From the NCBI GenBank assembly GCA_037962975.1, contig CM075673.1:24536001-24600000 (forward strand): a stretch of DNA of 64,000 nt, given 5' to 3'. Shown here in pieces: positions 58,520 to 64,000 of this stretch; within the stretch, counting starts at the first letter, position 1, and every line of letters begins with the position of its first letter. The stretch comes from Clitoria ternatea. Its lineage: Eukaryota > Streptophyta > Magnoliopsida > Fabales > Fabaceae. The position numbers were made by a program, and so were the translations under genes. Under the pieces are notes generated by a model, which saw nothing but the letters and a program-made list of their open reading frames with translations, was not told the origin of the DNA and searched no databases.

Positions 58520-58990
58520 ATATACTTCAAAAATATAAATTCTCTTCATAAAAAGATATAAATAACAAGGAAGGACATTTAAATATAATTAACAGAATTA
58601 TCATTAAATAAAGGCATCAAATAATAGCAACAAAAATTAATATTGAGAAGGTTAGGGAGTCCCTTCTATTATCTCACATGTCTTATACTTAGTAATTTCT
58701 TATATCACCCTCCATTTACTTGAGAAACTTGATTTCAAGGTGTATCTCCCCACTTGGATTAGCTAACCTAAACACATAGATTATTATTAGTGTTTGAATT
58801 AGTTATTTTATTTTATTCTACTTTTATTTTATTTTTACACCTAGCATAGTGATATTAATGAGAAATTTTTTTGATAATTAGTTACTCATCAATAATATTA
58901 ATAATGGTAATAAAATAAATTTTAGAAGTGTATAATAATAACAAAACTTAAATAAATAACAAAACTACTAGAACCAAGAAGACTTTGGAA
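58520..58990 (-). mobile_element. LTR fragment related to the 21635-25326 solo LTR
   Basis: AGGGAGTCCCTTCT followed by a TATTATCTCACATGTCTTAT-like passage resembles 23790-23840 of the minus-strand solo LTR. This may be the lower part of the LTR whose start is at 61895. Confidence 0.35.
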
Positions 58991-59002
58991 AAACCTTAGA
59001 TT

Positions 59003-60823
59003 TGTTGATAGCTAACATTACGAATTTTTATTTAAATCAAGTCATATTTTGTTAAAATCTGAAAGTTTGTCAAAGTTTTTTAGGAACCAAAATCTGGTAC
59101 AAAAAACTCATGATCATAAATAGTAGAAACGTAAAAACTACGTATCTCTCAAGTTGAAGTCTGAAGATCAAGATCAATAATTTGCTCCATGACAAAGCCT
59201 CTCAAATCAAGGCAAAAATAGCATCAATTGTTATAAAGAAACAAAGTTTAACAACATGCTCTGAAAAGAAGAACATCACATTTGTTTTTTAACAAACCCA
59301 GACCTGTTGAACGTAACCTTCTTTGAAGACTCATAAATCTGTACAAGTGTCCCTTTCCACAAAGAAAAGATTTCTCTCTATCAATCAGACTCTGTCACCA
59401 AGCGATGTCTGCTCCAGACCTTGTAAAGTTTCTCAAGCAAGAACATGAATAGACTTGTGCTTTGCTCTCAGTCTCATCATCAAGACCTTATGGATCACCA
59501 AACCCTGAATTACTTCAGAAGCCTTTCTTGTACAAGTCTGATCCTAAGAATGTTGACTCTCTAAAGCAAACTTCAACAAAGTTTGAAGGGGATATTCACG
59601 AGAAGTAGAGCATCCAAACAAGGTAGATCATGCTCCACCTTAAAGCATCTAACTTCACCTTTTACCTTATCTATGCAGAAAACCCTCTAGATAGAAACTT
59701 TCCACTTTGGTGAAACTTATGCTAATCCTACTCTCTCTAAACTCTTCGTCTATGTACACACAAGTCTCAAAGCTCTCTGCCCTATGCTATATCTACAGAA
59801 CGACTCTCTTTGACTAAAAGCCTTTGTCCTTTGTGAAAACACCACCCAACGGTTGTATTCTCTCTTAAACGGTCATCTAACAACCATCTTCTCCCTCAGA
59901 GAGTTAGTTCAAGAAAATCACATATAAATATAATAGCCCCCTCTCTCTAAAAAAAATGGAATTGATACATAGAGAGTTAGTCAGAAAAAGAGAGTGTGGA
60001 AAAGACTCACATTAAAAATATGATCGTGAAAAAGAAAGATGTGAACATGTTCTGAATGATTATACATAAAAAGCCCTAGAAAATCAGAGGAAAAATCTCA
60101 TAGAAAAGAAGAGAAAAATTCCATGGTTGCCAAAGAAGAAGAAAGCTCGCTATGTGTATATTTAGTTCATCACACAGAAGCCGTAGCAACTTGAATTTGA
60201 GTCAAGTCTTTTTTCATATGTATAAGTCTGTAGTACAGACTTTTCTCTTAGCTCAGCTAAATTAAAGGCTTGTTCTTCTTAATATCTTTATCCTTTTCAA
60301 ATCTGTTCAACACAGGTTGTAAGATTTGTTGGGAAACATTATGGCCTAAAGAACCTTTTGAAAGAATACTTGGGTTATTAAGCCAGGAGTAGCTTATGAA
60401 AGAATACTTGAGTTTGCCCCAGGAGTAGGTGTTGTAAAAGAGTACTCAAATCTGAGTGAGAGTAGCTAGTGTCAATAATACTCAGTAGCACTTGGTGTGT
60501 ATAAGTCAGGAGTGACTAGAGTCAATAATACTCAAAAGCAGTATATGTAAAATGATGATTTTACATAGTGAAAAACCCTTCAAGTCAGAAGGTACTGGAT
60601 ATAGCTTCTACATTGGAAGTGAACCAGTATAAATCTCTTGTGTGCTTTCTCTCTATCCTTATCCTTACAAGAGTCTGATGCATTTGTAGCCTTTGCTCTG
60701 CTTATAAAAGTCTGCTGTCAAATCAGTTAGGAAAAAGGCCCACTCTCGCAAAAGAAGGAATTGGTATCAAAGAGTGAACAGACTTATTCAACCCCCTCTA
60801 AGTCTGTTCTTCGAACCATCAAA
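59003..60823 (+). mobile_element. Probable copia-type LTR, boundaries uncertain
   Basis: The layout is LTR-like: ATATAAATATAAT (~59926) as a TATA candidate, a leader with GAATACTTG/AGGAGTAG repeats (60360-60560), and an end TTCAACCCCCTCTAAGTCTG typical of copia LTR tails. TGATAG...CCATCA are candidate ends, but no TSD was found. AGTCTG/CAGACT words are frequent throughout, including the dyad AGTCTGTAGTACAGACT at ~60227. Confidence 0.4.
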
Positions 60824-60829
60824 AACATC

Positions 60830-61895
60830 CACTGAATATTATAAAAAAACAAGTAAATAAACGATTAAAGAATAAATAAATAAATAAATAACGATTAAAT
60901 AAACATAATAAATAAGTAACTAAACTTAATAAATAAATAATTAAACAATAAATAAATCACAATAAAAATAGCAATAATAATTAAATAAGTAAATAAAATA
61001 TACAATAATAAATAAAAAAAAAACAGATAAGTAATTAAATAGATAAATAAACAATAAATTGATAAATAACTAGATGAATAAAGAAACAAAAATAACAAAA
61101 CTAAATTATAGATGACAACAATAAATAATAACATAAATAAATAAAATATATAAATAGATAATTAAATAAGCAAATAACTAAATAAATATTATATATATAA
61201 ACGTTTAAGTAAATATATGTGTGTATGTATGTATGTATGTATGTATGTATGTATGTATGTATGTATGTATGTATGTATAAAGGAAAAGATGACATAATAA
61301 AAAAAGAGAGGAAATGATACTTGTTGCCTGCCAAAGAAAGGAAGAAGAAGGGATGGCGTGAAACTGATGACCCTCCCTCCTTTATATAGGGTATTTTTTT
61401 TATTATTATTATTTTATAATTATCCATAACAATAATATTTTAATTTTAAGTATTTTTATGAGATAAATTTTATATTTAAAATTTTGTTATGAATCTTCAA
61501 GATGTACTTAAGAATTAAATGTAAGATTTTAATAAATTTTTTAAAATCTATATTAAATGTTTAATTACCCATTTTTCTAAGTTTAGTGTTTCACTTTTTT
61601 AGCCAAACGACCTCTAAACCTTATGAAATTGAAACTTAAATTCACATGCATGAACTTGAATTCCCTACCAAGTTTTACAATTTTTTGACAACATTTGCTA
61701 TACTAGTCCAAAGGGCTCTATTTTGACCTATTTTCACTTATCTCTAAAAATATCCAGAAAATCTCATAAAATTATATAAATTACAACGATCAATCAAAAG
61801 GACCTTAAGCTAATTTTGTCAAAATCATAAATTATAATTTTCCTTAGAGTTTTACCCTTTTATTAAAAAAGGCAGTAAAAATATAGGATGTTACA
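60830..61895 (-). mobile_element. LTR U3 fragment, minus strand
   Basis: The upper end GGATGTTACA (61895) is the LTR-start word TGTAACATCC on the minus strand. The body is AT-rich with AAATAAATAA-type low complexity (60840-61190). The matching lower end was not found. Confidence 0.4.
61217..61279. repeat. (GTAT)n microsatellite, about 15 units
   Basis: GTAT repeats after a short GTGTGT lead-in. Confidence 0.96.
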
Positions 61896-62535
61896 TAGGC
61901 CACTCAAGATGACCGTTTGTTAAACTCGTGAGGAGATATAACCGTTGGAAATCCTTTGAAGGAGTTTTTGCTTATTCGAAAGCACAAAATCTTGAGAAGA
62001 TAATGAGATGCCAAAAGGCTAGTATGAAGGAACTTTAAAGCTTGCATGAAAAAGGAGTCCCTTAAGATCTTAAATGCATAAAGATCGTTTGTTGGCTTTC
62101 TTCTTCTAATTAACGCGTAGAACATATTGCTATTGTGCTTCTATAACTTCTTGACACAAGAGCTTACTGGGTAGCTACATTGCTTTGGTTGCTTCCTTGA
62201 TATGAGCTTGACTCAAAACATCATCAAAAAAGTTTCAGAACGTTGCATGATGAATGCTTGAAGTAATGTTCTTGTTGCATGATCTTATTACTTCAAAAGT
62301 CCGAGGTCTGATTGGTGGTCTAAAGGTCTGAACATTCTTGAATCAGACTCTTTTTGGGAAAAGTCTAGAACAAGACTTTTCTTGAATCAGATTTTTGTCC
62401 TGATAAACTCCCCATTTCTTTTGTAACATGTATATTTAGAATTTGTTTCCTTAAACACTTAATTTGAACAAGTTAGAACACACATGGGGGCAGACTTCAT
62501 TTAATTTAAATGTCTTGATGTGTTATAACAAATTA
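61896..62535 (-). mobile_element. Inverted fragment related to the 59-60 kb copia-type LTR
   Basis: 61906-61950 is an inverted relative of 59845-59885 (shared AACGGTCATC, CCAACGGTT). AGTCTG/CAGACT words continue on to ~62495. It was probably the host of the LTR starting at 61895. Confidence 0.4.
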
Positions 62536-62905
62536 TTTAAATGATAATATATCTCTCCATTCTTTGAATGTCCAAAATAAAGTGTGACAAAAGGCAAAAA
62601 ATTGAGATCCTACACTTCTGCAGTACAAAATCCACACTTACAAAACGAGAATGGCAACTCGTCCAAAAAAAAAACGAGAATGGCAAATACGTGTGTACAA
62701 TGCCATTGGTGCTTGCAAAGGAAGAACACATTTACACCGGTATACACATTGTTCATTTGGTTGGGAGGGCACACAAATAATTAGACTACATAATAATATG
62801 AACAGGCCTCCACTTACAAAAAAATAAAGAGAAAAAATAAAATAAAATAAAATAAAATCGGAGGGGCAAAAATAGGAAAATATTTTGTTTGTTAACGAGA
62901 GAGAT
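62536..62905. other. 3' flank of the receptor kinase gene
   Basis: AT-rich, with an AAAAT run at 62831-62859. Probable 3' UTR and terminator of the minus-strand gene. No ORF is supported. Confidence 0.4.
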
Positions 62906-64000
62906 CTATCTTGCCGTAGGCTGTGCAATGGATTCATCAATTGACAGGTAACTCTCAGCTCCACCCAGATCCATTGAACCCATGTTCATGGAAGAGTGAA
63001 AAGAATTTCTTGACATCTCATCCGAATTGCCTTCTCTTAATGCTTCAGCCTGTCTCTCAATAGATATTGCATCTTGAATTTCCTTTAGAACTTCTGAAAT
63101 TGATGGCCGCATATGTCCATGGGGTTGAACACACATCAATGCTTTCTCTGCTATTTTCCACATTGATTGTAGGTCATACTCATTCCGCAGCAAGGGATCA
63201 ATAATACCTTGTATATCTCCACTCTCAATATGTAATTTTGCCTGTGATACAATTGATGCATGCAACCAAATTTTAGTTGATGTAGATGTAATTTAACACA
63301 ATAAGCCAAATCTTCATTCCATCTATATAGTTCAGTGAGGGATCACTGTCACTACAGTCAGAAAATATTGCAAGGTTAATTTTCAGGGCGTTTAATTTTG
63401 TTTTAGTTACAAGAAAACAGGTAATAGGGCAGAGAGATCTAAAAGAATCATATAGCTTGCTAACTTTATCGATTTACATATGCATTCTTGTGCATGTTAA
63501 TATGATTTACTTCTAAAGTGATGCGAACTACAAACAGAACAGATAATTTGAGGGGGGGAAAGGTACAGAGGATGGCACTTTCTTTATACTCCAAAATTCT
63601 ATGTTAGCACAGAAATTAAAACTCACCCATTGGACTATGTTTCGGCAATTAACACCAAAGCTTTCATTTGATATTGCTTCTTGACCAGATATAAGTTCAA
63701 GAAGAATTACACCATAACTATAAACATCACTCTTGTCAGTCAGCTGCTGGGAAATATAATACCTGTCCAGAAGAGGTTTAAGCACAAAGTTTGAGGTTAC
63801 TAGGACCAAAGGCAATTTCAGTTTAGTCATCCAACCAAGATCAGGACACAATAAACTATGTTTTCTCATATACAAATTCACTGAAAATAGATGACAGGCC
63901 TTACTCAGGGTCCAGATAACCTACTGTCCCACGAACTATACTTGAAACATGGGAGACTCCATCAACAGCAAGTTTTGAAAGACCAAAATCTGAAACCTTG
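62906..64000 (-). CDS. LRR receptor-like kinase, 3' part (At2g37050-like)
   Basis: Three exon parts on the minus strand: 64000-63905 (cut by the window edge), 63762-63627 and 63241-62906, with stop TAG at 62906-62908. Introns 63904-63763 (GTAAGG...ACAG) and 63626-63242 (GTGAGT...ACAG) keep the frame. Motifs: DFGLSKL at the activation loop start, GTVGYLDPE (APE-like motif), TDKSDVYSYGVILLELISG (subdomain IX), the Arg-containing HMRPSISEV (subdomain XI), and the tail YLSIDESIAQPTAR. The wording of the tail and of WAKLHIESGDIQGIIDP is that of the Arabidopsis At2g37050 type (malectin-like/LRR family I kinases). It would be a plasma-membrane Ser/Thr kinase; the extracellular part lies outside the window. 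It appears intact. Confidence 0.92.

Noticed and set aside
61101..61427. Frame with repeated HTYI
   Set aside because: Translation of the GTAT microsatellite on the opposite strand.

Overview
This is nuclear DNA of a flowering plant, most likely a legume. That call is an inference from the retrotransposon lineages and from the only recognisable host gene, the 3' end of a leucine-rich-repeat receptor-like kinase at the right edge (62906-64000, minus strand). The remaining ~62.9 kb is almost entirely transposable elements inserted into one another. No rRNA, tRNA or other RNA gene was recognised, and there is no bacterial-type organisation.

Layout. 1-6131: 3' end of a Ty3/gypsy element, probably Tat lineage, with a broken antisense ORF and a + strand LTR; a 3.6-kb solo LTR (1208-4831, TSD CTTAC) splits the ORF. 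6190-8694: older LTR pieces. 8700-21093: an Athila-type Ty3/gypsy element with two LTRs (TSD GTAAG), decayed gag and pol, and a decayed extra ORF near the 3' end. 21635-25326: a minus-strand solo LTR (TSD ATTAG). 25332-27301: old LTR remnants, unassigned sequence and microsatellites. 27307-58514: one ~5.1-kb minus-strand solo LTR (TSD CCAAC) spread over 31 kb by two later insertions. The first is a Tekay/Del-like chromovirus (27491-38763, minus). The second is a Mutator-like transposon (MULE, 43018-57857, TSD TACTTAAAT, 148-bp TIRs). The MULE is itself split by a very young Sirevirus-like Ty1/copia element (45844-55838, TSD ATAAA). 58520-62535: decayed LTR fragments in both orientations.

How the parts work together. 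Each autonomous-type element shows its replication signals (LTR, PBS, PPT) and its protein order, but every pol is broken by stops or frameshifts. Three ORFs remain open: the copia gag (556 aa), the copia extra ORF (371 aa), and a two-exon GRF-type zinc-finger/membrane protein inside the MULE (about 119 aa).

Most striking pattern. Four unrelated LTR families here each carry a dense array of their own short CpG-containing dyad-symmetric motif at roughly 30-bp spacing. In the two elements that have an extra ORF (Athila and copia), an array lies upstream of the LTR TATA box and a second array lies upstream of the extra ORF, next to promoter-like or leader-intron-like sequence.
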